Part shown: piece after piece, positions 1 to 11,378 of the stretch
How the letters are laid out: each line of letters starts with the position of its first letter
Numbering within the stretch: the first letter of the stretch is position 1
From: Triatoma infestans
Taxonomy: Eukaryota > Arthropoda > Insecta > Hemiptera > Reduviidae
Direction: 5' to 3'
Length of the DNA: 64,000 nt
NCBI GenBank assembly: GCA_011037195.1
Contig: JAAEAF010002324.1
Location: forward strand, 173,284 to 237,283
The notes under the pieces: generated by a model
What the model was told of the DNA's origin: nothing
What the model saw: only the letters and a program-made list of their open reading frames with translations
Databases searched by the model: none
Program-made: the position numbers and the translations under genes

Positions 1-430
1 AATAATTAACTTTAACTGACAAAAAATTCCAACAAAAATATCTTTGTTCTTCATATATCTTTTTTTGAAGAACATATCTCTTGCATCACTTTTTTCTATG
101 ACAAACCTAAGGGTTATTTATTTAAAACATCTTTATTATTTCAAGAATCTCACTTCTCAAGAATAATGTTTATAACATTTTTCAATTTAATTACATTTAC
201 TTCCAAGAAGTCTAGATGTATACATAAAATATACGAATGTGAGTCAAAAATTATCCACATTATGGTTATAGAATTTATTTTAATCAAGAATGGAACAATT
301 CATAATTTTACAACATAATCTCCGTGCTTTTCAAAACACATTGTCCATCTGATCTTTTATGATTCACATGCAAAACACTTAGGTATTCAAATTGAGATCG
401 TGTCTTGAATTGAGATCTTACTTTTACGGA
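1..430. other. AT-rich DNA, no feature recognised
   Basis: I see no coding potential, terminal repeat or RNA-like structure here. It leads into the 3' part of a non-LTR retrotransposon. Confidence 0.5.
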
Positions 431-439
431 CATGAACTT

Positions 440-870
440 GTGGGGTTCAACCAAGCGCTCAAATTCCCAGAAAATTCAGTTCTTTTCAGTCAAAAAATAC
501 TCCGCCAGGTAAACAGGTTGCTCCATTCTATGTCTCTAATTCTACCCTCCTCCACAATGATCTCAAAATCCCATATGTAAGTGAAGCTGTCAAAACTAAA
601 TATAAAAAAAATCTACGACTCTCTTGCTCGTAACTCTAATCCTCTTGTCCAAAATCTTGCCTCCACAACTATACCAGATAATCCAACCCGTCCGCTAAGG
701 CGCTGTTGGCCTCATGATCACCTCCAGCTATTCCTGTGAGAATGTTACCACTAGGTAGCTTCTCTCCTCCAGCTAATCACGTCATTCATTATCACATACT
801 ATTATATATTCACTTGTTATATTTATTTATGTAGATTGTGAATTCCAAATTAAAAAATTAAAAAAAAAAG
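440..870 (+). pseudogene. 3' end of a Jockey-like non-LTR retrotransposon
   Basis: The plus strand encodes the tail of a reverse transcriptase polyprotein. The peptides VAPFYVSNSTLLHNDLKIPY and then NSNPLVQNLASTTIP lie in two frames. They resemble the C-terminus of Jockey-clade pol proteins, where a motif like W-Y-x-x-N-x-x-L-H-x-D-L-x-I-P-x-V is followed by a short H-P-N-P-L segment. A frameshift with a TAA near 632 separates them, and the second frame ends in TGA near 738. A short untranslated part follows and then an A-rich tail around 855-872, as expected for the 3' end of such an element. The catalytic reverse transcriptase and endonuclease regions are absent, so this is a 5'-truncated dead copy. 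The clade rests on recall of family features, not on a search. Confidence 0.7.
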
Positions 871-876
871 AGATCG

Positions 877-1490
877 GGGTCAATTAACCACTTGACACTG
901 TAAATCGACGTTTCGCCCATATTGCAATAAAAGGCTTTGACAAGGTAGTGTCGCCTTGAATGCCAAAGCAACACTGGGAAGATGTAGAGTGGATAGAATC
1001 GAAGCAGGGCCCTATCATCCTTAGCCACCTTGCATGTAAAATGCTGTAGGTAGAGGGTGGGGCTTAATTTTCCCTTTCCACATGCATGTGAGTAGTTGGC
1101 GAGTGACGAGGTCTAAGTCTCTATTACCACTTACCCTTCTGCCAAAGTTGTAGCCTTATTTTGCTCTGGAAAACCGTTAATCATTTTGTACTTTCTTTAT
1201 TATCACGTTTCCTGAGCAGAAGCAAAACAAGGCTATAACTTTGGAAGAAGTGCAATGGAAAGGGGGAGTTAGACTCGCCCAATCACAAACATGAAAATTA
1301 TGCCCCACCTAAAGCCATTATTTACATCCAAGTTGGCTGAAGAAGAAGACTCCGCCACTGTTCTATCTATCCTGTTTCTTGACAGTGTTCTTTGGCATTC
1401 AAGGAAACTACTTTGAAGAAGCTATTGCAATATGGTTATAAGGTCGGTTTACAACAAACCACGCGATTTTAACCCAAAAATATAAGTGTT
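877..1490. repeat. Large imperfect inverted repeat (family B foldback)
   Basis: Two arms of roughly 280 bp face each other around a short centre near 1190. The left arm has CCATATTGCAATAAAAGG (about 918) and GAATGCCAAAGCAACACTG (about 958). The right arm has the reverse complements CAGTGTTCTTTGGCATTC (about 1384) and a version of CTATTGCAATATGG (about 1422). No reading frame links the arms. I read it as a foldback or long-TIR non-autonomous DNA transposon of unknown superfamily. No target duplication was identified. Confidence 0.7.
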
Positions 1491-1783
1491 CGCACTTTGC
1501 CCATCTATCAAAAACCTCCTCATCATTAAAAAATGTTTTGGACTGAGCGGAGAGCCATGAATGCATTGCTGTCTTTAGCTCTTCATCAAGGAAACTACTT
1601 TGAAGAAGCTATTGCAATATGGTTATAAGGTCGGTTTACCACAAACCGCTGACGCGTTTTTAACCCAAAAATCTAAGAGTTCTGCACTTTGCCGATCTGT
1701 CCAAAACCTCCTCATGAAAAAATGTTTTGGACTGAGCGGCATGAATGCATTGCTGTCTTTAGCTCTTCATCAGGCATGAATCT
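1400..1783 (+). repeat. Tandem duplication of the family B right end, two units of about 187 bp
   Basis: Unit 1 (about 1400-1586) and unit 2 (about 1587-1783) both begin CAAGGAAACTACTTTGAAG, contain GCTATTGCAATATGG, ATGTTTTGGACTGAGCGG and ATGAATGCATTGCTGTC, and end TTAGCTCTTCATCA. They differ by small indels only. The first unit overlaps the right arm of the inverted repeat, so the end of that element has been duplicated in tandem. Confidence 0.85.
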
Positions 1784-2539
1784 TGTCCTCTCACAACTTC
1801 TTTTAGGGGACCAAATAATTGTCAGAAGGGGAAGATCAAGACTTTAATATCTCAAAACGAAGTTTTTTCGAGAGTAACGCCTGAATGGACAGCGGTTTAC
1901 GAACGTGCATGTCATACAAGGTCATAATATGAAACTTGACCTGAATCGAGAATGATCTAGAAATCGAGAATTTTTAGTGTTTAACAGTCCATGGAAGTGT
2001 TTATTATGTCGAGTAATGAATCTTAAAGTTTAATTATGTTTGGTTATTACTGTCTGATATGAGAATGGAACTTTAACCCATTGCCAATAATGACGCATTT
2101 CTCGGAATTTAAATTGATTTTAATGACAGTACACCATTGCATAAGATTATCTACCGCTTCTTGAGGTTTGTGCAGTAAGTAACAGAAGATTTTCAAATAT
2201 ATTTTTAATCGTCGGCAAAAAGCAAGTGCATAACGGATGGGAAATAGTCGGCAATATCATTTATTAAATTATAAATAAAAACGGTCCTAAATGGGAACCT
2301 TGGTTGACACAATATCTCTAGTCTGCAATTGATTTTAACTTCAAACAAGCAAAATATTAATTAGCAGGGGCCAAAGAAAAACCTTTTTATCTTTAAAAGT
2401 TTATTCAACACTTCGGACACATTTGGTGTCCTTTCTCAGGAACTGTATAAACAAAACAAAGAGAAATACAGAAAATTACATAATGTAGTTTATGTAAAAA
2501 CAAAACTAGATTATACATTATTAAACCTATGCTCCATCC
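1784..2539. other. Unassigned AT-rich DNA
   Basis: No reading frame, terminal repeat or known repeat was recognised between the family B duplication and foldback A1. Confidence 0.4.
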
Positions 2540-2552
2540 AACTAATAGTTTT

Positions 2553-2891
2553 GTTGTGGTTGGTTCCGCAGAGCTGGAAAACATCAGGTATATTTTCTTC
2601 CGTGTTAGCCTGCTTCTTTTTGTGGTCATCGACCGGTTTCGGGCGTTCGCCCTTTCGTCAGTATGCGTTTGTCAAATAGTGTGGTAACAGATTTGCACAG
2701 AGCAAATGTAGTTTATACACTCAAAACTATGTTATCTATGCTATGGAAATGTCATGTAAATCTATGCTAGGTTAAGCTATAGAAATCTATGTGATCACAC
2801 TGTTTGACAAACGCATCCTGATGATGGACGAACGCCCCAAACCGGTCGATGACCACAAAAAGAAGCACGCTATCACGGAAAATATCTCTGA
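2553..2891 (+). mobile_element. Foldback element, family A (copy A1)
   Basis: The left arm starts GTTGTGGTTGGTTCCGCAG and runs through GACCGGTTTCGGGCGTTCGC. The right arm repeats this inverted as GCCCCAAACCGGTCGATGAC and ends ATATCTCTGA. About 65 bp of unrelated sequence separates the arms. The element is flanked by AACTAATAGTTTT on the left (2540-2552) and AACTAATATTTT on the right (2892-2903), a near-exact target duplication of about 12 bp. It has no coding capacity. Confidence 0.8.
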
Positions 2892-2903
2892 AACTAATAT
2901 TTT

Positions 2904-3246
2904 GCTCATTTGATTGACAACGGTCAAATACAACTGTTGTTTATATTGATATTAACTTCACTTTATGCACCCTTCCTGAAAAAATAATTTACGAACCAAT
3001 CAAGCAGTTTGCCATCATGGATGCCCACTTGTAGTAGTTTCTGCAGTAAGAAGGAATGATCAACACTAACGAAAGCCTTAGAAAAATCCGTATAAATGCT
3101 ATCAACTTGTAATTTTTCCAGAATTCAATACGTATTCTTGAAATATTAGTAAGTTAGTCACAGACGATCTTATTCGTAGATTATGAAGGCCTAAATTTAA
3201 ATTCAGGATAATGAGGCCTCTAAAGCTGAAACAATCAATGTTGTGA
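2904..3246. other. Unassigned AT-rich DNA
   Basis: No feature recognised. Confidence 0.4.
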
Positions 3247-3345
3247 AACAGGCGACACTACTCTGAAAAAGCCTATGGTATATAGGTGAAACGCCAGTTT
3301 ACAACAAAACCACCGACGCGGTCTGAACCCGAAGACCTAAGTGCT
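3247..3345 (+). repeat. Partial third copy of the family B end
   Basis: The sequence CAGTTTACAACAAAACCACC followed by GACGCGGTCTGAACCC matches the terminal part of the 187-bp unit at 1400-1783. It is more diverged and truncated on both sides. Confidence 0.6.
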
Positions 3346-4232
3346 GTACATGACAATCGCCATGGAAACCTGAAAGACTTATAAATTTGTTTCCTCTTCT
3401 GTTTTCCAAGGGAATATTCTACTTACTCATACAATTATTTAATCTGAAATCCATTATCAGAAACACGGCGAGTTGCAGAATTGATACCATAAAAAATCCT
3501 TATGAATTACCTGAAACGTATGATACTTTTTTAAAATTTGTAATGCCTCCTAAAAACTGGACAAATTCATCTGTTTAATTAACACGTACAATTATATAAG
3601 GTGCAATTTGGAAAAGATTTTCTTAATACTTAAAATAGATTACTTTTTTATATTTTCCAAATTATTTTTGTAACATTTTGAATGTTTATTGTTTTTGTTT
3701 TATTATAGTTTCTTTCTTATTTATTTATTTCCATATTGGTTTGACATACTGTAGTGATTGTAAACATAAAAAATTGATCAATTTTTGACTTTGTCCATCA
3801 TTTTTATTTAATTTCAGTAGCAATTAAATATCTTCTTCTTTTTTTTTAATATCGCTCTTTATAATTTTTACTGAACAAATTATATTCTCCAATCTTAAAT
3901 CTGGAGAGAAAAATAATAAAGAATAAGTTAGAGCAAAACACCCTGCTCAAAATTAAGCAATTAATAATCATATCAAATCAAATTTCTATAAAGATATGGA
4001 CAATAAAATAGATAAATCTGTAGGAGATATGAGGTAAGTATTATTTTCATTTGGTTCCCTTGTATGTTTTGAGTGGAGGGGGTAGAGAAAAATTGTGAAA
4101 TCTCTTGGGTGAAAAATCCATGGGTAGATTGGTAACTGGACTCTACAGAATATTTCAAGATAGGTTAAATATTATCCGAAATACTTGAAATGTACAGTAA
4201 CTATATATTAACTAAATTACATTTTAAGTTAC
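3346..4232. other. AT-rich DNA without recognised features
   Basis: Short open frames occur but none has a recognisable domain or gene-like composition. Confidence 0.4.
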
Positions 4233-4245
4233 TATTTATTTGTAA

Positions 4246-4464
4246 GTCCGCATGGCATGCAGTCGTTAGCGCACTCGCCTTTCGTGCGAGAATTCAATGT
4301 TCGATTCCCGTGAGGGCAAAGTCGGTGTTGACCCTCAGCATCGTGATAAATAGTGGAAAGCTAAGTTAGTAGCGCCCTAAGTAGCGAAGGTCGGAACTAA
4401 ACGGCATGGGAACTGCGGCGTGCTTCTTGGCCCTTCATAGGTTGTTGCGCCATAGGTTTAGGGT
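4246..4464 (+). mobile_element. tRNA-derived SINE, second family
   Basis: The first 75 bases have RNA polymerase III promoter elements: an A-box-like TGGCATGCAGTCG and a B-box TGTTCGATTCC (about 4302). An unrelated body follows, ending GGTTTAGGGT. A perfect 13-bp target duplication, TATTTATTTGTAA, flanks it at 4233-4245 and 4465-4477, so retroposition is well supported. The tRNA-like head does not close into a proper acceptor stem, so this is not a functional tRNA gene. Only one copy is seen in the window. Confidence 0.88.
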
Positions 4465-4477
4465 TATTTATTTGTAA

Positions 4478-4910
4478 ACTCCACTCTCACCAACCACAAA
4501 ACCACCTGCATTCAATATGATTTATGAAATATCTCTCGAATTTGCAAGATCTTCTGAAAATGAGCTTGATCCTGTGACTTTTAGCTTTAAAATTCCCGTT
4601 ACTTACCATTTTGCGAGGAAACATCACTATGTTTTTTATGAAACATTTAATAACAGAAATAGTTCTTCCAACTTCAAAAAGACGTCGCTCATAATAACCA
4701 CTGAGATTAATATGCAGTAATGAGAAATATTTTCTATAGTGAGCGAAATATTTATGGAAATGAGCCATTTGTTGGAAATAAAAGTGAATTGATAAGACAT
4801 TTCTTCAATAGAGAGACTTAACGTGTTTATTAAAAACATTGCAAGAGGAAAGGAAAACATTAGAAATAAGGAATAAGAATGATAACAATAAATAATAATA
4901 ATAATAATAT
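4478..4910. other. AT-rich DNA ending in an ATA microsatellite
   Basis: Overlapping short frames on both strands have no recognisable domain. An (AAT)n tract around 4889-4909 is the target of the following SINE. Confidence 0.5.
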
Positions 4911-5124
4911 GGGAAGGGAATAGCTAAGTGGTTAGCGTACGGACTCCCACGCGGAGGATCCGGGTTCGAGTCCAGCTGTGCTACCCTTAGATTTTTTTTT
5001 TTTCCTAGGAGCCTCTACAGCTCACTGTCCGGTAATGGACAGTGTTGTCTGTAAGAGAGAACACTGTCCGGGAGCCGGCAGCGCACTGAGAAGGCTCCAG
5101 GCATAGATTTGCCTTAAAATTAAA
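4911..5124 (+). mobile_element. tRNA-derived SINE, family 1 (full copy)
   Basis: The head begins GGGAAGGGAATAGCTAAGTG, with an A-box TAGCTAAGTGG and a B-box GGTTCGAGTCC. The body carries the palindromic stretches CCTAGGAGCCTC and GAGAAGGCTCC. Family members end in GCGCCTTAAATTA plus an A-rich tail. This copy sits inside an AAT microsatellite, so its target duplication cannot be told apart from the repeat. It is not a tRNA gene. Confidence 0.88.
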
Positions 5125-5167
5125 ATAATAATAATAATAATAGTAATAATAATAATAATAATAATAA
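5125..5167 (+). repeat. (AAT)n microsatellite
   Basis: About fourteen AAT units directly follow the SINE tail. They explain a poly-tyrosine reading frame on the minus strand. Confidence 0.9.
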
Positions 5168-6266
5168 TGAAATAATAAAAACAATAGAACAATGTAACTA
5201 TTTATTAATTGTGTATGTTTCACGCATGTTTATAGATTCAAATACAAACATGAATTATTATTACACAGATTTTTTATTTATTTATTTATTTATTTTTTAA
5301 TAATGTATAATATATTACAAAAAAATAACTTAAAACTTCCACGAGAAATATGTTTATAAAGAAATACAATATTATATATTATTTACAATAAAATTTTGGT
5401 ATTTACATTTAGATGTATATTTTCAAATTTTTTTTTTTTTTTAATTTTTATTTAAATTTTTTTTAAACAATTTTTTTTTTTTTTTTATTCTTTTAATTCC
5501 TATAATCATTACTTTTTTTTTTTTTATATTTATTTTCTAAATTCACTGATAATAATAATATACAAATAACTTTGATACAATATGTTATAATTAAATATAC
5601 AAGGATCAAAAAAGTAGCCTTTCAAAAAAAAAAAAAAAAACAAAGAACAGACAAACAAAAAAACAAAAAAAAAAAAATAGGTAGGTGTGGCCAAAATGAT
5701 GGGGAAGAGGTGGAGCTAGATGTTGTGTTGCTATTGGCTGGACGGTGGCCCGACCGGAAGGGAACGTCCTGTTTTGTTTAGGTCACCGAACCCCCGCTAC
5801 ACATCATAACCCCATACATACTTCACGCACCACACACACACGCACACATACCACTTGCTCATCATCAGAGTTTCTTTGTTTTATTTTTTATTATTTATTA
5901 TTAATTTTAAAATGATTTATTTAAAAATAAACAACATTGCTAAATAGTGTTATGTACAAAAAAGTGCTTATTTTCATTTTTATATATATATATATAATGT
6001 ATACATACTTATATTGTATAGCCAGCAGTATATTTCCAAAATGCATTTTTTTTTTTTTCATTTTTAAACAGATTTTTACAAATACATTATTAGACAAAGA
6101 TTAACTTTTAATTTTAATAATTCCATTTTTTAATTAATTCTTTAGTACACATCAGTCAACTTGAACAGATATAGAAAAAATGAATTTATTCACAATATCT
6201 TTCATTACCTAATTAGGAAATAGGCGCCTTTTTATACAACATTAAATCTGCATTATCTCTTTTATT
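5168..6266. other. Homopolymer-rich DNA with a less simple island at 5685-5860
   Basis: Long T-runs (5430-5530) and A-runs (5624-5676) surround an island of higher complexity at about 5685-5860. I see no splice-flanked coding exon in the island. It lies downstream of the minus-strand host gene and could belong to its 3' untranslated region, but no polyadenylation site could be chosen among the many candidates. Confidence 0.3.
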
Positions 6267-6279
6267 TGTTAGATCTATT

Positions 6280-6536
6280 TTTATTTTTATTTTTTTTTAA
6301 TTTAAGGCGCATCAACATCAATGGTCATTGGCTCCCGGAGCCTTTTCAGTGCACTGCCGGCCGCCTCCGGAAAGTATTCTCTCGATACAGACAACACTGT
6401 CCGTCCATCACCGGACAGTGAGCTGTAGAGGCTCCTAGGAAGAAAAAAAAATCTTAGAGTAGCACAGCTGGACTCGAACCCGGGTCTTCCACGTGGGAGT
6501 ACAGTACGCTAACCATTTTAGCTATTCCCTTCCCTC
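6280..6536 (-). mobile_element. tRNA-derived SINE, family 1 (reverse copy)
   Basis: Read on the minus strand, it starts with the GGGAAGGGAATAGCT head, contains the B-box GGTTCGAGTCC, and ends in GCGCCTTAAATT plus an A-rich tail. The target duplication is TGTTAGRTCTATT at 6267-6279 and 6537-6549, with one mismatch in 13. Confidence 0.88.
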
Positions 6537-6549
6537 TGTTAGGTCTATT

Positions 6550-7010
6550 GTTTTTACATTTCTGTATAATTATGGTTTTGTATTTTGACTGTTGGTATTG
6601 TTAAATAAATTACATTATTGGGTCCATGTCTTATACTTTTATGGGACTTTGGTTGGTCTGAATTTAGAATTAGGGCTAAATGCTTGGACTTTTTTTTTTT
6701 TTTTTTACAAATGAATTGCAGGAAATCTGGAGAAGCAAAGATAAAATTCTTCTCAAGCAGTCCTAGCTATAGAAATTTTGTTTGGGAAAATTGTCGTAAA
6801 TATAGTGGATCGAAATATATGTAATATTCCCCAATAAGGGAGATCTTACAATGTCAAAGGCAACTTCTTCTTCTTTATTGGAGCCGCTTGTATCGAGTGA
6901 TTTAACAGGAAATTTGAGGAAGCCATGTGCCGGACTGCAGTAGTTAATTGCTAGTAAATCAAAAAAATTTCCCGTCCAGATTTCAACCTATTAGCCTAGT
7001 GATGGGCTCC
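6550..7010. other. AT-rich DNA without recognised features
   Basis: No domain or terminal repeat seen. The last part may belong to the retrotransposon remnant that follows. Confidence 0.4.
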
Positions 7011-7039
7011 TGCGCCTCCGAAATAAAAAGACGAGAAGT

Positions 7040-7820
7040 GTATAACTCCAGAATCGTCATTTATTCGGATAGTCAGGCTGCCCTGAGAGCAATTAAGTCG
7101 TGGGAATAAGCTCAAGGCTGATGTGAGACTGCCTAGATGTACTCATGGAAATTAGTAGACTTAATAAGATGTACCTGGTTTGGATGCTCGGGCTTTCGGG
7201 GCACATTGGCAATAAGGCTTGCAGATCGCCTAGCCCGGGAGGGTTCCATTGGGACCTGAACTGTTCTGCGGCATCACTAGATGCCTCAGGAGTGCATCCA
7301 TCAGAGCATGGATAATGGTTGGCTAGATCCCCAGGCCAAAGGCAGGCGAAAACGTTTATTCATGGCTATTCACCCAGGATAATCTGCGGAATTAGTCCAA
7401 CTAGGCTGGGTGGCCATAAGGATAGTAGTTGGCCTACTCACTGGCCATTGTAGACTTAATAAGCACATACCCCGCATGGAAGAGGAAAGACAGGGAAAAG
7501 ACAGGTTTTGTGTCAGTGCGAGGGCTCGTATGGCTGAAGTTTCGCCTGTTTGGGGAGGAGAAGCTGATGCCTGTAAGCCTCTCGGGATCCCCCTCTCGGG
7601 GCGAGGGCCCTTCTGGGGACTATTAAGTCCAATAAAACAGACAGGACTCGAGAGGCTGCTCTGATTAGAGGGGCTCTTAACCGACCACCTAGGAGACTCC
7701 CCGGTCTCCAAGTTCAGACAAGGGGCAGAAACGAAGAGGGAATTCCAACTTATGTGGTGTCACAATGCAGAGCCAACCCCCCCATAGATTCTAATCTAGT
7801 GTTGGGCTTTGAAAATGAAT
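7040..7820 (+). pseudogene. RNase H and C-terminal remnant of a non-LTR retrotransposon
   Basis: The frame at 7045-7110 reads IYSDSQAALRAIKSW, the second catalytic block of a retrotransposon RNase H (Y-S-D-S-Q-A-A). About 100 bases later ADRLAREGS, the last RNase H block, appears. Near 7412 the frame gives VVGLLTGHCRLNKHI, typical of the segment between RNase H and the C-terminal zinc knuckle. Stop codons and frameshifts lie between these blocks, so the gene is dead. The 3' part (about 7480-7820) keeps the richer base composition of the element. A similar LTGH segment occurs in the minus-strand fragment at 53617-54034, possibly from a related family. Confidence 0.8.
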
Positions 7821-7842
7821 GGCCAAAAGACTTGGTGCAATT

Positions 7843-7872
7843 ACATATATATATATATATATATATATATAA
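7843..7872 (+). repeat. (AT)n microsatellite
   Basis: About 14 AT dinucleotides. Confidence 0.9.
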
Positions 7873-8400
7873 ATTTATTTTGTTTTGTTCAATTACTTGG
7901 AAGTTGTTTTTTTTTTGGGGGGGGGGCACAATTCAGCGGGTTAGCTGATCATTTTTAAACTGCTTATGTCGACTAATTTCTACCAATTTTATTTTAACAA
8001 TGAGCCACCCCACCTATGCTAATTGATGGTAATGAGCTAATAGAGGTAAAGATCTCCTTGAATATCCATGTGAAGGACCCCCAAAAGTCTATTTGTCCTA
8101 GGACAAAACAATAGGTTAACCATCCACCTCATTTATACCGAAAGAAGTCCTCCAGTCACCTAAGAATTGTGATGCTGAGACGAAACTAATCTCTAATCGA
8201 ACTTAATCGCATTAATTCTTCCATGACTTCCATACTTTCTACAAACAATTCCTCCTAAAGAAAAAAAAATATTGAAACTGAATTGAAACAAATAAAAATT
8301 GAGAAAATTTACATTTCAAGAGCTCCCCCACCTCCACACAACTCCAAATATTATTGATCCATGATATTATCGTATGAGACCCTGTTCATATTATATTCTA
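7873..8400. other. Unassigned DNA
   Basis: No feature recognised. The base composition changes into T-rich sequence near 8470. Confidence 0.4.
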
Positions 8401-8469
8401 CTAAAGACGAAATGTTCACTAAAGAATTAAAATAAGAAAGGAAATTATCATAATGAAAAGTTCTTTTAT

Positions 8470-9242
8470 TCTCAATTTAATATTTAAATAGTATCAATCA
8501 AATTTCCATAAATAAATAAAAAAAATTTTATTTTATATATTATTTTTTTTTTTTTGTTCCTTTTACAATTTGATTAACAATAATTTTGAAAACGATTAAA
8601 TTTCAAGCAATTTAAAAAGCATTGGGGGGTTAGGGGGGGAAAGAGCCTAGGGGAAAAAAACTGCCGCTATATTTTTAAACTTTTCACAATCTTAAATCTT
8701 ATTATTATTTTTTTGTTTCTTCATTTTTTTCTTTTCTTTTTTTTTTAATATTTCGAAGTTACGATTAAAACTCCTGTTTGTCTCAAATTCCACATTCGAC
8801 CAAATAGAGCTACAAAAATATATTTATTCTGTATTCGAATTTTTTAATTATTATTATTATTATTTTTTAATTGATACATTTTTTTTTTTTTTGTTTGTTT
8901 CTTTTTGTAAAGAAAGGAACTCTTTTATACCACTAACATTTCTTTTTTCTTTGCTTTTTTTTTTTTTTTTTTAAAAAAAAAGGGATTAAGGGCCCTTTTT
9001 ATTTTTCTTTAGAGAGTTCGTTTATTCATATTTTTTTTTAAAAGAGGTAATCTTTACCACTTCCCATTCATTTGTACTTTCAACAAACTCATTAGAAAAA
9101 TATAACAGAAAATAAAAAATAAAAAGAAAACTTAAAACACAATATTAATTGGATCTATTTAAATTATTAAATTTTTTTTTTTATTTTTCCGTAATAAATA
9201 TGAAACAATCATAAATTATTATTAAAAATAATAATTACTACC

Positions 9243-9273
<31 letters not shown>

Positions 9274-10100
9274 AAAGAATTAATTGAGGTGTCACATTTT
9301 TTTTTTTTTTTTTTTGATTGTCTCATGACTACAAAAAAAATTGTCTAAATGTCTAGTTTTCGTCTCATTTTTATTTCTCCACCATTACAAAGCCTATTTA
9401 TTTTATCATTTATATATATATATATATATTTTTTTTTTTTAAATTTTTTTGTTTATATCCTAAAAACAACTTTCAGAAATAATTTCCTTCATTACTAATA
9501 ATAAATCACTAATAATAACTATAAAATACGACTAGGACTATTAAAATTATAATAGTTTGACTTTTTTTTATTATTATTTATTTTTTTTTTAGTTTATTTA
9601 TATTATATATATATATATAACACGCTCAATTTTTTTTTTTTTTTTTTTTTTTTAAATATATTGTATATATTTTAATTTTTAAATAGACCTAGAAAACAAA
9701 AGTACAATAATAATAAACAAATGAAGTGAAATAAAAAAAAAAAACGCACAAAAAAAAAAAAAAAAAAACGGAAATAAATGAAGGAAATAAAAAAAAAAAT
9801 CATGTTCGTGAAAAATTTCAAATCAGTCTATACAATAAATTTACATCAAAAATTTACAAAACTTGAAGGAATTTAAAATAAAATTAAATTGATTTTTTTT
9901 TTCTCTTTTCTTTTTTTGTATTTATTTATTACTTTTTTTGTAAACAATTTCTTGTTTTTTATTAATTTTTTTTTTCTTTTTTTTTTTTTTTTGGAAGCGG
10001 AGTGTGGTTATCACAGGAACTTCACGTGTATGTACTTTTTTTTTTATTATTTTTTTAATGTGAATATAGAATTTTTTTTTTTTTTGGATTAATTTCAGAT
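8470..10100 (-). other. Poly-T tract cluster, putative A-rich 3' UTR of the minus-strand gene
   Basis: This region holds many T-runs of 10 to more than 20 bases on the plus strand (for example 8941-8972, 9242-9268, 9298-9315, 9631-9652). A-runs are fewer and cluster at 9737-9800. It abuts the stop codon of the terminal host exon at 10107, so on the coding strand it would be an A-rich 3' untranslated region. Candidate AATAAA signals on the minus strand (TTTATT on the plus strand) are too frequent to pick one. No reading frame here looks real. Confidence 0.4.
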
Positions 10101-10106
10101 TCTCTT

Positions 10107-10213
10107 TCAGACATGAAGTGTGCTGCCCCTTTGTAAACTAGCTGCGTTGGTGATTTCAAATCCATCTGCAGTTCTCTCTTCACCATCTACCACATGCACC
10201 AAGGGTGGTGAGG
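10107..10213 (-). CDS. Terminal coding exon of a single-pass membrane protein gene
   Basis: On the minus strand an acceptor TCTGTTAACAG (AG at 10215-10214) precedes an open frame of two bases plus 34 codons and a TGA at 10109-10107. The peptide starts SPPLVHVVDGEERTADGF and ends LQRGSTLHV. The last residues (L-H-V) would fit a class II PDZ ligand, which is an inference. The exon opens with two bases of a split codon. That is the phase required by the donor of the upstream exon at 20708-21017; joining them makes one GCC (alanine) codon. The composition is more GC-rich than the surroundings, as for real coding DNA. I do not recognise the protein. Its cytoplasmic tail would be about 58 residues if no further exon lies between. 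Confidence 0.68.
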
Positions 10214-10472
10214 CTGTTAACAGAGCACAAGAGGAATAATATATTCAATCTGTGTTTCAATAATTAATGTAAATATAATAAATAATATGTAAAGATTATT
10301 ACAGTAAAAATATGGAATATAGATTAAATATCGCTTATTTCTGACGGTCCATAAATTTTAAACATGCAATGGACATTGAGATAAGCGAGTTTCATTACAG
10401 ATTATTGATATTGCTTTATGTTAGTCGTATTTACAGAAATGTAATGAATTATAATTATTATGAACCTCATAC
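10214..10472. other. Start of the putative 10.5-kb last intron
   Basis: AT-rich intronic sequence next to the acceptor. The intron would run from 10214 to 20707 on the minus strand and hosts most of the elements listed in that interval. Confidence 0.5.
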
Positions 10473-10831
10473 ATCAGAAACATTTTCCGTGGTAGCCTCT
10501 GCTTCATTTTGTGGTCATCGTCCGGTTTCGGGCGTTCGCCCATCTTCAGGATGCGTTTTTCAGACAGTGTGGCATCACAGACTTGCACAGAGCAAATTCA
10601 GTTTACACACTGACTCCCTTATCTTAGTATTAGTGTGTCATGAGTGTTATTTAGTGCCATGACTCATATTATGAGTCAGTGTGTAAAACTGAATTTGGTC
10701 ACACTGTCTGAAAAACGCATCCTGAAGATGGGCGAACGCCCGAAACCGGTCGATGACCACAAAATGAAGCAAGCTACCACGGAAAATGTCTCTGATGCTT
10801 TCCAGCTCTGCGGAACCAACCACCACAACAA
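10473..10831 (-). mobile_element. Foldback element, family A (copy A2)
   Basis: Both arms are well kept. The right arm reads GGGCGAACGCCCGAAACCGG and extends to CCAACCACCACAACA. The left arm starts at TCAGAAACATTTTCC. The short centre is itself palindromic (TCAGTGTGTAAA pairs with TTTACACACTGA). This copy lies opposite to A1, A3 and A6, since the longer end is on the right. No target duplication was found. Confidence 0.8.
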
Positions 10832-11378
10832 TCAAACGTATTTGCAATTTTTTGTTAACATAGATAAATTAAGGAGCAGTAAGCCAATTGAGGCTCGCCA
10901 GTAGTAATTCTGTAAAAAATTTTTTTTTCCAAAGGCTCATCTCTAGTTTTTATCTTAAATGAAAATTACCCAATTTGTCAAGTCATAATAATAAATCCAT
11001 TAGAAGAACATTTGTTATTGGAATACTCTGCTAATTTGCCAAAGTGTTAAAACTGTTTTTAGTAAAACTCGGCCGAATGCGAACAATGAACAATGTATTG
11101 AATATATTTTTTAAACATTAAATACAATTGAGAAATTAAATTCTTTGTAAACGCATCTTTTAAATATTTCCAAACTAATACCTCAATAAAATATTCAAAT
11201 ACTGAAATATGTATGTGTGTATATATATAATTCATTTAATACAAATAAGATTGTAATTCAGTTAAGATGTTCAGCCATAGTTTTTAGTATTTTTGTTTAA
11301 GTATTTCTGTGTATATTTAATTATTTTTGATATGAAGAATATTATATTATAATCATGTTATTTATTATACTTTTATTA
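10832..11378. other. AT-rich DNA without recognised features
   Basis: No feature recognised. Confidence 0.4.

Noticed and set aside
4255..4325. tRNA gene
   Set aside because: A and B boxes are present but the acceptor stem does not pair, and the unit is a SINE with a 13-bp target duplication.
5005..5223. Minus-strand frame with poly-tyrosine
   Set aside because: It is the translation of the (AAT)n microsatellite.
7370..7711. Minus-strand 113-codon frame
   Set aside because: It is antisense to the retrotransposon remnant that reads on the plus strand.
9889..10092. Phe-rich frame
   Set aside because: It is the translation of T-runs.
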